Shown piece by piece: positions 63,763 through 64,000 of a DNA stretch of 64,000 nucleotides (position 1 is the first letter of the stretch; every line of letters begins with the position of its first letter). Under the pieces are notes generated by a model. The model did no database searches and had not been told where the DNA came from. It worked only from the letters and a program-made list of their open reading frames with translations. The stretch spans positions 75,815,007 through 75,879,006 of the forward strand of contig NC_133773.1 in NCBI RefSeq assembly GCF_003597395.2, given 5' to 3'. Made by a program: the position numbers and the translations under genes. Origin of the DNA: Chelonoidis abingdonii (Eukaryota; Chordata; Testudines; Testudinidae).

Positions 63763-64000
63763 TGTCATAAATAGATAGGTAAGGGTTAATTTTCTTTTAC
63801 CTGTAAGGGGTGGACAGGGGGGAATCAAGCACCTGACCAGAGGACCAATCAGAGAACTGGACTTTTTTTAAAGTCTGGGAGGGAAAGGGACAGTCCTGTA
63901 TAACTGGGAGGGGAATGGGCAAGGGAAGTTGCCATGTCCAGTCTGTGAGGTGTGCAAAGAGGGGAAAGGAGCCTCAAGATTGGTCACGGCCCCCTCCCAT
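63763..64000 (+). mobile_element. LTR of the TGTCATAAA family, running off the window
   Basis: It begins TGTCATAAATAGATAGGTAA and shares GGGTTAA, ACCTGTAAGGGG, CACCTGACCAGAGGACCAAT with the other two copies. Whether it is a solo LTR or the 5' LTR of a longer element cannot be seen here. Confidence 0.8.

Larger units (their letters stand above)
46324..64000 (-). other. GLRA3: GLRA3 intron 1 (3' part, open at window edge)
   Basis: Sequence upstream of exon 2. I found no signal-peptide exon here, so I treat all of it as intron 1, but exon 1 could be very short and missed. It is rich in transposons and contains the two-copy conserved tract. Stretches where I recognise nothing are about 46830-48270, 49640-50330, 50600-51440, 52200-53690, 60340-62210 and 63010-63630. 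Confidence 0.7.

Noticed and set aside
46324..64000. Search for GLRA3 exon 1 and promoter
   Set aside because: No signal-peptide exon, CpG island or start region was recognised. The only CpG-rich patches belong to the MITE and the Harbinger region.

Overview
The window is vertebrate intronic DNA, most likely from a turtle. There are no bacterial-type operons. Three short exons with canonical GT-AG splice sites lie on the minus strand, separated by kilobases of AT-rich sequence full of retrotransposon and DNA-transposon remains. The mix of repeats fits a chelonian genome: CR1 LINEs of the reptile type, MIR-like tRNA-headed SINEs, PIF/Harbinger and hAT elements, a Ty3/gypsy remnant and LTRs starting TGTCATAAA. 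The turtle assignment rests on recognising repeats by eye and was not tested by a search.

The only host gene is GLRA3, the glycine receptor alpha-3 subunit, read right to left. Exon 2 is at 46196-46323 (128 bp), exon 3 at 37874-37941 (68 bp) and exon 4 at 4571-4794 (224 bp). Reading frames join correctly across both complete introns. They encode the start of the mature extracellular ligand-binding domain. Exon 1 and exons 5 onward were not found and presumably lie outside the window. The window therefore holds part of intron 1 (46324-64000), intron 2 (8.25 kb), intron 3 (33 kb) and part of intron 4 (1-4570).

Layout from left to right. 1-4570: a hAT-type element with exact 8-bp target duplications, a Harbinger-like MITE and a MIR-like SINE. 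4571-4794: exon 4. 4795-37873: CR1 copies on both strands, a decayed Ty3/gypsy gag-pol (about 15.8-17.7 kb), a solo LTR at 23427-24163, LINE/SINE tails and foldback MITEs. 37874-37941: exon 3. Intron 2: a 1.1-kb solo LTR with exact target duplications (41782-42890) and a near-perfect 52-bp inverted repeat (44495-44622). 46196-46323: exon 2. Intron 1: a 203-bp hAT MITE with exact target duplications next to exon 2, a CR1 fragment holding a MITE, a Harbinger transposase pseudogene with its three catalytic acidic residues, a 296-bp solo LTR, a CR1 copy carrying an 87-bp nested insert, and the start of another LTR at the right edge.

The most interesting signal is in intron 1. Two direct copies of a roughly 0.8-kb non-coding tract (53919-54731 and 62219-63002) lie 8.3 kb apart. 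Inside each, blocks of 60-90 bp are identical while the flanks have diverged strongly, which suggests a duplicated, constrained regulatory element. Near the end of the tract, one copy carries an exact 16-bp inversion relative to the other, between TTTCA/TGAAA arms.
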